Origin: Prevotella sp. CAG:485 | GTDB lineage: Bacteria > Bacteroidota > Bacteroidia > Bacteroidales > Muribaculaceae | Assembly (NCBI GenBank): GCA_000437495.1 | Contig: FR897834.1 | Location: 1 to 18,268, forward strand | Reading direction: 5' to 3' | DNA: 18,268 nucleotides | In this document: positions 6,667 through 13,666 of the stretch, piece after piece | Numbering within the stretch: the first letter of the stretch is position 1 | Layout of the letters: each line of letters starts with the position of its first letter | Notes under the pieces: generated by a model | What the model was told of the DNA's origin: nothing | Seen by the model: only the letters and a program-made list of their open reading frames with translations | Database searches by the model: none | Translations under genes and position numbers: made by a program

Positions 6667-7467
6667 ATGATATACTTTGACAATAATGCCATAGCATCGG
6701 GCAGCGGCACCACAGGAGATTCTTTATCCACACAAGACTCTGAAGTTGCAGGCCGTGAAGACTTATATCCGTTGTTGCTGGAGCATGCTGCCGTAATCGT
6801 CGGCAAGACGCTGCGGCCTGAACCGGGCATGTTCAAATTTCGCAGCAAGCTGCTTCGCTGCACCTTCGACAAAGGGGATATCTGGGCTTTTGTGGCGCGG
6901 CGCGAGCAACGGCTGCTGATATGCCGCGTCAGCTGCGGCCCGTATAAGGAATTTGAGATTCTTGACGAGGTGCCTTTCCCCGACATGGACCAGTATGTGC
7001 ATACACAGTCGAAGCCCTTGCGGCTGCCGGCCGAGCGGGAGGTACATTCGCGCCTTGAGGCCCTCAACATGGTGGCGCGGTGCATGAAGCGCAAGACCAC
7101 AGCGCCCGAAATCTCAGCCTCTACAGCCGCCTGCCGCCGTCTTCTGGAGGGGATAGGCGAGATTTACCGCACCGCGTCGGCCGCCGGCGCTTCTGCCGAA
7201 GACATCCTCAACGGCCTGGAGACAATGTTTGCCGCTCCCCTGTCGGAACCCCTGCCCGACAATGAAGCCTCCGTGCTGATGCGCTTCAACGACGCCATGC
7301 GCTCGGGCATGAATCACCGCCGCATCATCGACGAGCTGCGACATAATATCCTTACCTCGCAGAAGGTGCTTTACACCACACACAAAGTGCGCCCGGAGGT
7401 CACCGTGCGCAATCTCATAGAGGCCATAGTGTCTGATTCCGACATGGCCGATATGCTGAATCTCTGA
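6667..7467 (+). CDS. Hypothetical protein, unrecognised family
   Basis: A 266-aa protein that I do not recognise. It has no signal peptide or transmembrane helix and is probably cytosolic. Residues 30-110 look alpha/beta: a helix LYPLLLEHAAVIVGKTL, then strands FKFRSKLLRCTF, DIWAFVARREQRLLICRVSC and KEFEILDEVPFP. Residues 120-262 look mostly helical and contain many charged residues, with the stretches EVHSRLEALNMVARCMKRK and SVLMRFNDAMRSGMNHRRII. The N-terminal 30 residues are Ser/Gly/Thr-rich and probably flexible. Codon use is GC-rich like the core genes. It lies between nudC (120-nt gap) and the convergent nadK, so is probably a single-gene unit. The ATG at 6667 is the only good start. 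It may be a lineage-specific protein of the Bacteroidales; no function is assigned. Confidence 0.82.
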   Translation: MIYFDNNAIASGSGTTGDSLSTQDSEVAGREDLYPLLLEHAAVIVGKTLRPEPGMFKFRSKLLRCTFDKGDIWAFVARREQRLLICRVSCGPYKEFEILDEVPFPDMDQYVHTQSKPLRLPAEREVHSRLEALNMVARCMKRKTTAPEISASTAACRRLLEGIGEIYRTASAAGASAEDILNGLETMFAAPLSEPLPDNEASVLMRFNDAMRSGMNHRRIIDELRHNILTSQKVLYTTHKVRPEVTVRNLIEAIVSDSDMADMLNL

Positions 7468-7482
7468 TTATTAGTAATTAGA

Positions 7483-7508
7483 GCCTGAAGAAAAAACATC
7501 AGGCCTTT
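7483..7508 (+). terminator. Hairpin between convergent genes
   Basis: GCCTGA (7483-7488) pairs with TCAGGC (7499-7504) around an A-rich 10-nt loop, followed by CTTTT. It is placed 15 nt after the 266-aa gene's stop and overlaps the last codon of the convergent nadK. The stem is only 6 bp, so this is a moderate call. Confidence 0.5.
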
Positions 7509-8380
7509 TCCGCCTTTCCCCAGTGGAGCTTGCTGCGCAGCGTTGCGGCGAAGCTCACATTGCGGCGCCTCATCAGCAGCAACGGGTTTTCGGCTGTCTT
7601 CACCGTGAGGCGCGTGCCTGAACGCATGGTGAACGAACGCCCGTCGAGCGCCACACGGTAAGAACCCTGGCGCGACGTGGTGAGAGCCGTGATGCGGCTG
7701 TCGGAGGTAATCACCAGCGGGCGTATGCTGAGCGAGTGAGGCGCTATGGGTGTCAGCGCCAGACAATCGAGCGTAGGCTCGATGATAGGTCCCCCGGCCG
7801 AGAGATTGTAGCCCGTGGAGCCTGTGGGAGTGGCGATAATCAGTCCGTCGGCCGAATAATCCGTAACATACCCGCTGTCCGTGTCGGTGCGCACACTAAT
7901 CATCGAGGCACTTTCGGCCTTCAGCAGCGCCACCTCGTTGAGGGCGTAAGGCCACAGGTCGGCAGGCAGCGGCGCGTCGGCGTCGAGGCTCTCCAGATGC
8001 AGCAGAGTGCGCTTCTCGGCCACCAGAGTGCCCGCCGTGAGGTCGTCGAGCAGCAGATGCGACTCGCTGATGGTGTAGCAGGTGAGAAAGCCCAAATGAC
8101 CCGTGTTGACCCCCAACAGCGGAATACGCCGGTTGCCGCACCAGGCCGCAGCATGGAGCAGCGTGCCGTCGCCGCCCAGCGTCAGCACCATGTCGGAATC
8201 GGCCGACGGAGCATCCACACACACCATATTGGCCGGCAAAGCGCTGTACTGACGCAGATAATCATAGAAACCGCTCCATATCTCAGTGTGGAGCTGCGAG
8301 GCGCCAAGCTGCCGCACAAAGAGTGCTATCTCGGCCAGCCGTGCCGTGTGCGAGGTGTGTCCGTAAACCGTTATCTTCAT
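7499..8380 (-). CDS. nadK: NAD kinase
   Basis: A 293-aa ATP-NAD kinase that makes NADP from NAD in the cytosol. The GGDGT nucleotide-binding motif is at 69-73 (LTLGGDGTLLHAAAW), and the Asn-Glu pair of the ALNE motif is at 149-150. The conserved block TPTGSTGYNLSAGGPI runs from 184 to 199, followed by LVITSDSRI and a late LDGR loop (245-248). The ATG at 8380 (MKITVYG) is the proper start; the frame stays open to a TTG at 8395, but that would add residues atypical of the family. It lies 30 nt downstream of the CBS/ACT gene and is probably co-transcribed with it. It is convergent with the 266-aa gene. Confidence 0.95.
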   Translation of the reverse strand: MKITVYGHTSHTARLAEIALFVRQLGASQLHTEIWSGFYDYLRQYSALPANMVCVDAPSADSDMVLTLGGDGTLLHAAAWCGNRRIPLLGVNTGHLGFLTCYTISESHLLLDDLTAGTLVAEKRTLLHLESLDADAPLPADLWPYALNEVALLKAESASMISVRTDTDSGYVTDYSADGLIIATPTGSTGYNLSAGGPIIEPTLDCLALTPIAPHSLSIRPLVITSDSRITALTTSRQGSYRVALDGRSFTMRSGTRLTVKTAENPLLLMRRRNVSFAATLRSKLHWGKAEKA

Positions 8381-8410
8381 AGGGCTAAATCTCAAGAAAT
8401 GTGGTGGGGT

Positions 8411-8905
8411 CTAAATTTCAAGAATCATGCGCAGGGCGTCGACATTGCGCTGCGCAGTGAGCAAATCGGCGTCGGCCTTTCCGCCCAAGGGCATGGCCTG
8501 ATATCCGTAACGCCTTATAGAGCGGCAGGCTGCCGAGGGGTCGGGCGAGCCTATTCGCAGCAGCGCCTCCACACGGTTTCCGGCCGAGCGGCGGCACCAA
8601 ATCCCCAACAGCGGCGCGTCGGCATCCTCCACGGCCATTGCCAGCCGCGAGGCGCTGTACACATCGGCGCCGCACACCACTTCCACCAGACTGTCGGCCT
8701 TGTCGGCGCCGAAAGCGTCGGCCACGGCGCACAGCATATCGTCGGCCTCCAGACGGCCGCTGACACGTCCGGCGTCATCCGCCACACATACCCCCGCGCC
8801 GCTCCACAGGGCCAGTGCCTCAAGAGGGTGCGAGCACTCCCTAACCACCGGAACCCCGGCTGCCGGAGAGCCATTTGCAGGCTTCATATATTCTTTTACA
8901 GTCAT
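8411..8905 (-). CDS. Shortened CBS / ACT-like domain protein
   Basis: A 164-aa cytosolic protein. Residues 24-60 (HPLEALALW ... VCVADDAGRVSGRLEADDML) read as one CBS motif (adenylate-sensing fold). Residues 82-138 (DVYSASRLAMAVEDADAPLLGIW ... VEALLRIGSPDPSAACRSIRRYGYQ) match the C-terminal ACT-like part of Bacteroidales CBS proteins encoded next to nadK and pdxJ. From memory, those relatives have about 220 residues with two CBS repeats; here most of the first repeat seems lost while its opening (MTVKEYMKPA) is kept. The ATG at 8905 has AAAGGA upstream; an ATG at 8947 would add 14 residues and is less likely. The role, perhaps regulatory in nucleotide or cofactor metabolism, is inferred. It is co-directional with nadK and divergent from pdxJ. 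Confidence 0.75.
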   Translation of the reverse strand: MTVKEYMKPANGSPAAGVPVVRECSHPLEALALWSGAGVCVADDAGRVSGRLEADDMLCAVADAFGADKADSLVEVVCGADVYSASRLAMAVEDADAPLLGIWCRRSAGNRVEALLRIGSPDPSAACRSIRRYGYQAMPLGGKADADLLTAQRNVDALRMILEI

Positions 8906-8940
8906 CCTTTTTATTCCTTTCAGCCCTCGGAACCGTATGT

Positions 8941-8972
8941 ATTGCACGATTCAGAAAAAACGCGTAATTTTG
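8941..8972 (+). promoter_or_regulatory. Bacteroidetes promoter upstream of pdxJ operon
   Basis: ATTG (8941-8944) and TAATTTTG (8965-8972) are spaced by 20 bp, a near-canonical pair. The transcript would start near 8977-8979 and carry a leader of about 110 nt before pdxJ. No other TAnnTTTG site was found in the gaps down to 15172, so this may drive the whole seven-gene run. Confidence 0.65.
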
Positions 8973-9089
8973 TAGTCGGAAAGCCATCTCCGGTTCGGTG
9001 TGGGGCTTTTAGAATGTAAAAGTACAAAAATCGTGCCGCATCTGCAAATCCAGGCGGATTTTCGGTGCCGGCTTAATGATATTTAACCA

Positions 9090-9803
9090 ATGACACGACT
9101 GAGTGTTAACGTCAACAAGGTGGCCACGCTGCGCAACGCACGCGGCGAAGGCATACCCGATGTGCAGAAATTTGCAACCGATTGCGAAGCATTGGGCGCA
9201 CAGGGCATCACGGTGCATCCCCGGCCCGACGAACGCCACATTACACGGCGCGACGTGGCGCTGCTCAAACCTATCATCACCACAGAGTTCAACATAGAGG
9301 GGTACCCTTCTGAAGAATATCTGCAGTTGGTGCTTGCCAACAAGCCCACTCAGGCCACCTTAGTGCCCGACGCCGCCGATGTGCTGACCACCAACGAGGG
9401 GTGGGACGTGGAGTGCCATGCCGAATTCCTGCGCGGCGTGGTGAAGCGCCTCAAGGATGACGGCATCCGCGTGAGCATCTTCGTGGCCGCTGACCCGAGG
9501 CAGATACGTGCCGCCGCCGCTGTGGGCGCCGACCGCGTGGAGCTGTACACCAAGCCCTACGCCGACGCTTACGACACCGACCGCGACGCCGCCGTGGCTC
9601 CCTTTATCGTGGCCTCGCAGACGGCCGCCGACTGTGGCCTCGGCGTCAATGCCGGCCATGACCTCAACAGCCACAATCTGCGCTTCTTTGCCGAATCGAT
9701 GCCTAAGCTCGACGAGGTGAGCATAGGCCACGCCATAATCAGCGAAGCCCTCTACGACGGTATTGCCACCGTGATAAAGCGCTACCGCGACTGTCTGGCC
9801 TGA
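9090..9803 (+). CDS. pdxJ: Pyridoxine 5'-phosphate synthase
   Basis: A 237-aa TIM-barrel enzyme of the DXP-dependent vitamin B6 pathway. It condenses 1-deoxyxylulose 5-phosphate with 3-amino-2-oxopropyl phosphate to pyridoxine 5'-phosphate. The N-terminal LSVNVNKVATLRNARG, the GITVHPRPDERHI block with catalytic H43, E70 in FNIEGYP, and H190 in GVNAGHDLNSHN match the E. coli catalytic residues H45, E72 and H193. Length and start agree with the family. It has a promoter about 120 bp upstream. exbB follows after 51 nt with no visible terminator or new promoter, an arrangement I recall from other Bacteroidales. Confidence 0.97.
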   Translation: MTRLSVNVNKVATLRNARGEGIPDVQKFATDCEALGAQGITVHPRPDERHITRRDVALLKPIITTEFNIEGYPSEEYLQLVLANKPTQATLVPDAADVLTTNEGWDVECHAEFLRGVVKRLKDDGIRVSIFVAADPRQIRAAAAVGADRVELYTKPYADAYDTDRDAAVAPFIVASQTAADCGLGVNAGHDLNSHNLRFFAESMPKLDEVSIGHAIISEALYDGIATVIKRYRDCLA

Positions 9804-9854
9804 TAAACAAAACACCCATTTTAAGTTTCATCGAAAATTAGCGATATTGAAAAT

Positions 9855-10523
9855 ATGACTGCTCCTGACAAACTGTCGTTGTGGGACCTGACCATGGATG
9901 GCGGTTACCTCATGATTCCGCTGGCCTTACTTCTGTTGGTAAGCATCTACGTGTTCATAGAGCGCTGCATAGTGCTCAACAAGGCTCTGAAGACGGACCC
10001 GACGTTCATGCAGCGCATACGCGAGTACGTGAAAAGCGGCGACATAGAAAACGCCACCAACCTTTGCCGCCGGTCAGACACTGCCGTTGGCCGCATGCTT
10101 CTGAAAGGCGTTGAGCGCATAGGGCGCCCCGTGCAAGACGTGCTTGCCGCCATAGAGAACCAGGGCAACCTTGAGAGCGCCCGTCTGAGCCGCAGCATGA
10201 CATGGCTCTCCACCACGGCCGCCGGAGCCCCCATGCTCGGCTTCTTAGGCACCGTAGTGGGCATGATTGAGGCCTTCTTCGCACTGGCCAAGAGCGGCAC
10301 CGCCGCCAACATCACCGTGCTGTCGTCGGGTATCTATCAGGCCCTCGTCACCACCGTGGCAGGCCTCGTGGTTGGCATCTTGGCCATGTTCGCCTACAAC
10401 TACCTCACCACGCGCCTCAACCGCATCATCAACCTTATGGAGGCCCGCACCATGGATTTCATGGACCTGCTCAACGAGCCTGCCGGTATAGGTAACCCGG
10501 GTCGTAAAACCCCGAAATACTAA
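9855..10523 (+). CDS. exbB: MotA/TolQ/ExbB proton channel family protein
   Basis: A 222-aa inner-membrane protein forming, with ExbD, the proton-motive-force-driven stator that energises TonB-dependent outer-membrane transport (or a Tol-like process). Three transmembrane helices are visible at about 18-37, 117-140 and 160-185. The large cytosolic loop lies between helices 1 and 2. The family signature (APMLGFLGTVVGMIEAFFAL, 125-144) and the third helix with conserved Thr residues (ALVTTVAGLVVGILAMFAYNY) are intact. It starts 51 nt after pdxJ and ends 6 nt before exbD. TolQ is the alternative, but the TonB-like protein two genes on favours ExbB. Confidence 0.93.
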   Translation: MTAPDKLSLWDLTMDGGYLMIPLALLLLVSIYVFIERCIVLNKALKTDPTFMQRIREYVKSGDIENATNLCRRSDTAVGRMLLKGVERIGRPVQDVLAAIENQGNLESARLSRSMTWLSTTAAGAPMLGFLGTVVGMIEAFFALAKSGTAANITVLSSGIYQALVTTVAGLVVGILAMFAYNYLTTRLNRIINLMEARTMDFMDLLNEPAGIGNPGRKTPKY

Positions 10524-10529
10524 GCAGTT

Positions 10530-11021
10530 ATGGCAATCAAACGTCCGCTGCAAAACCTCACCACCTTCTCCATGTCGTCGATGACCGACGTCATCTTCCT
10601 GCTGCTCATCTTCTTCATGGTGACGTCAACGCTGGTCTTCCCCACAGCCCTCGATGTCAATCTGCCGCAGAGCGGCGAGCAGAGTTCGCAGAAGCCCGTG
10701 GCCGAGATTTACATCACCGCCGACAGCCTCTATTACTTCGTGGCCGACCGCAACGACACCGCCATGTCGCGCCCGCAGGGGCCTCTCACCCTCGACCAGC
10801 TGGGCGTCGGCCTGCAGCAAACTCATCAGCGCGACTCGGTGCGTCCCGTGGCCATATACGCCGACACGCGCGTGCCTTACGGCAAAGTGGTGGAAGTGAT
10901 GGACATTGCCGCCCGTTGCGACATTTACACCGTGCTGGCCACCAAAGCAACCCAGAAAGCCGCCGCATTGCCCGGCATGGACGTGCCCGACGCCCCGGCA
11001 GCCGCCAAACCCATAGAATAA
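10530..11021 (+). CDS. exbD: ExbD/TolR family biopolymer transport protein
   Basis: A 163-aa protein with the typical ExbD topology: short cytosolic N-terminus (MAIKRPLQNL), one transmembrane helix at about 20-40, and a periplasmic domain. The conserved proton-relay aspartate is D20 in SSMTDVIFLLLIFFMV. The periplasmic domain shows the expected pattern ending in a helix-strand unit (YGKVVEVMDIAARCDIYTVLATK). It lies 6 nt after exbB and 3 nt before the TonB-like gene, so the three form a translationally close cassette. Only one exbD is present, whereas other clusters carry two. Confidence 0.93.
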   Translation: MAIKRPLQNLTTFSMSSMTDVIFLLLIFFMVTSTLVFPTALDVNLPQSGEQSSQKPVAEIYITADSLYYFVADRNDTAMSRPQGPLTLDQLGVGLQQTHQRDSVRPVAIYADTRVPYGKVVEVMDIAARCDIYTVLATKATQKAAALPGMDVPDAPAAAKPIE

Positions 11022-11024
11022 CGG

Positions 11025-11795
11025 ATGCAGAAACCCTCAAAGCCTCAGATTATTGCCGCCGCCGCAACGCTGGTCATTGCCGGCGCTCTGCTGCTGTTGC
11101 TCTTCTGCATCGGCATGGGCACCGACCGCAGCGCCCTGGCGCAGGCTTCCATGCCTGAAGAACCCGACGAAGAAGAGGTGTACATTCAGCCCGAGATGCT
11201 GCTGCCCAAACCGGCCGACAACGCCGACGAAACCGCCGACAAGCCCGAAGAGTCGGAGGCCGAAGCCCTGGGTCTGCCGCAGGAGGCCGAGACGCCTCAG
11301 CCCACGCGCCAGAACACACACTCCGAGCAGCCCAAACCCACCAAAAGCAACGAGAATCTGGTGGCGCAGCAACGTCCCTCGAAGGTAAAGACCGAACCGG
11401 CCAAGCCTAACCCCAACCCCGACCAGAACAAGACATCGGTGAACATGAGCGGCAAGTTCAACGGCAAGCCCGGTTCCACCACCGGCCGCCACGGTGCGGC
11501 AGGCAGCGGCGGCAACGGCGTGTCGGTGAACGGCAAAGGCATACGCGGACGCGGCTTCCACGGATACAAAGAAACAGTGCGCAGCTCAAAGACCATAAAA
11601 GCCACCGTTACAGTGCGCGTTACCGTGGGCGCCGACGGCAAGGTAAAAAGCGCCTCGCTGCAGAGCTCGGGAGGCGCACCGGCCGACATAGCCCAGAAAT
11701 GCGTGAAATGGGCCAAGCGCTCGTCGTGGGACCCCAAACCCGGAGCCGCCGACGCCGCCGGCACAATTTCTTATAACATTGTAGTGAATCCCTGA
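11025..11795 (+). CDS. TonB-like energy transducer
   Basis: A 256-aa protein with TonB layout: short N-terminus, one transmembrane helix (9-29), an acidic Pro/Glu-rich segment (43-95), a basic Pro/Lys/Asn segment (96-136), a Gly-rich linker (142-180), and a C-terminal domain (186-256). The C-terminal domain has the TonB pattern: strand TVRVTVGADGKVKSASL, helix APADIAQKCVKWAKRS, W-D-P-K-P turn, and final strand GTISYNIVV. It would carry energy from ExbB/ExbD to outer-membrane receptors. No receptor gene is in the window. The periplasmic linker is unusually Gly-rich next to the C-terminal domain. Its stop codon overlaps the ATG of the ABC exporter (TGATG), giving translational coupling. Confidence 0.87.
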   Translation: MQKPSKPQIIAAAATLVIAGALLLLLFCIGMGTDRSALAQASMPEEPDEEEVYIQPEMLLPKPADNADETADKPEESEAEALGLPQEAETPQPTRQNTHSEQPKPTKSNENLVAQQRPSKVKTEPAKPNPNPDQNKTSVNMSGKFNGKPGSTTGRHGAAGSGGNGVSVNGKGIRGRGFHGYKETVRSSKTIKATVTVRVTVGADGKVKSASLQSSGGAPADIAQKCVKWAKRSSWDPKPGAADAAGTISYNIVVNP

Positions 11796-13645
11796 TGAAA
11801 GATTTCTGCAGCCTGTTGCGCCGTTTTGCCTGGCCCTATAAATGGGATGTGGTGTGGAGCCTGATATTCAATATCCTCTCGGCCTTCCTCACCCTCTTTT
11901 CGTTTGCCTTCATCATACCCATACTGCAAATGCTCTTCGGCATCGACAACACCCATTACGCCTATATGTCGATGGCCGACGGCAGCCTCAAAGAGGTGGC
12001 AGTAAACAACTTCTACTACTATACCCAGCAGATGGTGGCTCACACCGGCGCGTCGGCCACCCTGGCAGCCCTTGCCGCCGCCCTTGTGGTGATGACGCTG
12101 CTGAAGACCGGAACAGCTTATCTCAGCACCTTCTTCATGGTCAACGTGCGCAACGGCGTGGTGCGCGACCTGCGCAACTCCATGTATGCCAAGATTCTCT
12201 CTCTCCCCATAGGTTTCTTCACCAACGAGAGCAAAGGCGACGTCATGGCACGCATTTCGGGCGACGTGCAGGAGATTCAAAGCTCAATCATGGCCAGCAT
12301 CGACATGCTGTTCAAGAACCCCGTCACCATCATCGTCTGCCTCATCATGATGATAGTGGTGAGCTGGCAGCTTACCGTCTTCGTGCTCGTGCTGCTGCCG
12401 CTGGCCGGCTGGGTAATGGGCACCGTGGGGCGCAAGCTCAAGCGCAAGAGCCTCAAGGCGCAACAGATGTGGGGCGCCGCCCTGGCCACCATCGAAGAGA
12501 CCCTCGGCGGCCTGCGCGTCATCAAAGCCTTCAACGCCGAATCCGTTCTCGACCGCCGTTTCCGCAACCAGACCCAGGCTTACTTCCGCCTGATGCAGGG
12601 TGTGGAGCGTCGCACCACTATGGCGCACCCCATGAGCGAGCTGCTCGGCACCACCGCCATAGCCATTGTGCTGTGGTTCGGCGGCTCGCTGATACTCTCC
12701 GGGCAGAGCGGACTCGACGCCGCCTCGTTCATCTATTACATGGTCATCTTTTACAGCATCATCAACCCGGCCAAAGACCTCAGCAAAGCCACTTACACCA
12801 TACAGAAAGGACTTGCCAGCCTCACACGCGTCGACCGCATCCTCAACGCCGAGAATCCCATTCAGGACCCGGCGCATCCAGAGCCGCTGCGCCGCGTGCC
12901 CGAAGCCGGTGTGCCCGCCATAGAGCTGAAAAACGTCAGTTTCAGCTACGACGAGGGCCGCGAGGTGCTCCACAACATCAACCTCACAGTGCCCGAAGGC
13001 AAAACCGTGGCCTTGGTCGGCCAGTCAGGCTCCGGCAAATCGACCTTGGCAGACCTTATCCCCCGTTTCTGGGACGTTGAAGAAGGCTCGGTGAAAGTCA
13101 ACGGGCACGACGTGCGCAACCTGCGCGTGGCCGATTTGCGTTCACTGATGGGCAACGTGAGTCAGGAAGCCATTCTCTTCAACGACACCTTCCGCGCCAA
13201 CATCTCGTTCGGCGTGGAGGACGCCACCGACGAGCAGATTGAACAGGCCGCGCGCATTGCCAACGCCCACGACTTCATCATGGCAACCCCCGAAGGGTAC
13301 AACACCAACATCGGCGACCGCGGGTCGAAGCTCTCGGGCGGCCAGCGGCAGCGCATCAGCATAGCGCGCGCCGTGCTCAAGAATCCCCATATCCTCATCC
13401 TCGACGAAGCCACCTCGGCGCTCGACACCGAGAGCGAGCATCTGGTGCAGCAGGCCCTGGAACGCCTCATGAAAAACCGCACCACACTGGTAATAGCCCA
13501 CCGCCTCAGCACCATTACCGGCGCTGACCAGATATGCGTGCTCCACAACGGCAAAATAGTGGAACAAGGCACACACGCCGAACTCCTCCGCCTCGACGGC
13601 CATTATGCCCGTCTGGCACGGCTGCAGCAAATGGATCCCGCATGA
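11795..13645 (+). CDS. MsbA-like ABC exporter (fused permease and ATPase)
   Basis: A 616-aa half-transporter with a six-helix type IV exporter domain (about 1-340) followed by a nucleotide-binding domain (about 370-610). Walker A GQSGSGKST is at 409-417, the signature LSGGQ at 513-517, Walker B ILILDE at 533-538 with catalytic E538, and the H-loop histidine at H569 (IAHRLST). The length and the NBD are typical of the lipid A / lipid flippase MsbA group, which also includes drug and peptide exporters, so the substrate is not determined. It would work as a homodimer in the inner membrane. The start codon overlaps the stop of the TonB-like gene by 1 nt, implying coupled expression. purN follows after 21 nt. 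Confidence 0.93.
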   Translation: MKDFCSLLRRFAWPYKWDVVWSLIFNILSAFLTLFSFAFIIPILQMLFGIDNTHYAYMSMADGSLKEVAVNNFYYYTQQMVAHTGASATLAALAAALVVMTLLKTGTAYLSTFFMVNVRNGVVRDLRNSMYAKILSLPIGFFTNESKGDVMARISGDVQEIQSSIMASIDMLFKNPVTIIVCLIMMIVVSWQLTVFVLVLLPLAGWVMGTVGRKLKRKSLKAQQMWGAALATIEETLGGLRVIKAFNAESVLDRRFRNQTQAYFRLMQGVERRTTMAHPMSELLGTTAIAIVLWFGGSLILSGQSGLDAASFIYYMVIFYSIINPAKDLSKATYTIQKGLASLTRVDRILNAENPIQDPAHPEPLRRVPEAGVPAIELKNVSFSYDEGREVLHNINLTVPEGKTVALVGQSGSGKSTLADLIPRFWDVEEGSVKVNGHDVRNLRVADLRSLMGNVSQEAILFNDTFRANISFGVEDATDEQIEQAARIANAHDFIMATPEGYNTNIGDRGSKLSGGQRQRISIARAVLKNPHILILDEATSALDTESEHLVQQALERLMKNRTTLVIAHRLSTITGADQICVLHNGKIVEQGTHAELLRLDGHYARLARLQQMDPA

Positions 13646-13666
13646 AGCACCCCAAACACCTTTATT

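Noticed and set aside
7736..9019. Long plus-strand ORF of 427 codons opposite nadK and the CBS/ACT gene
   Set aside because: It mirrors two well-supported minus-strand genes, has an Arg/His/Gln-rich low-similarity translation, and is typical of an antisense shadow in GC-rich DNA.
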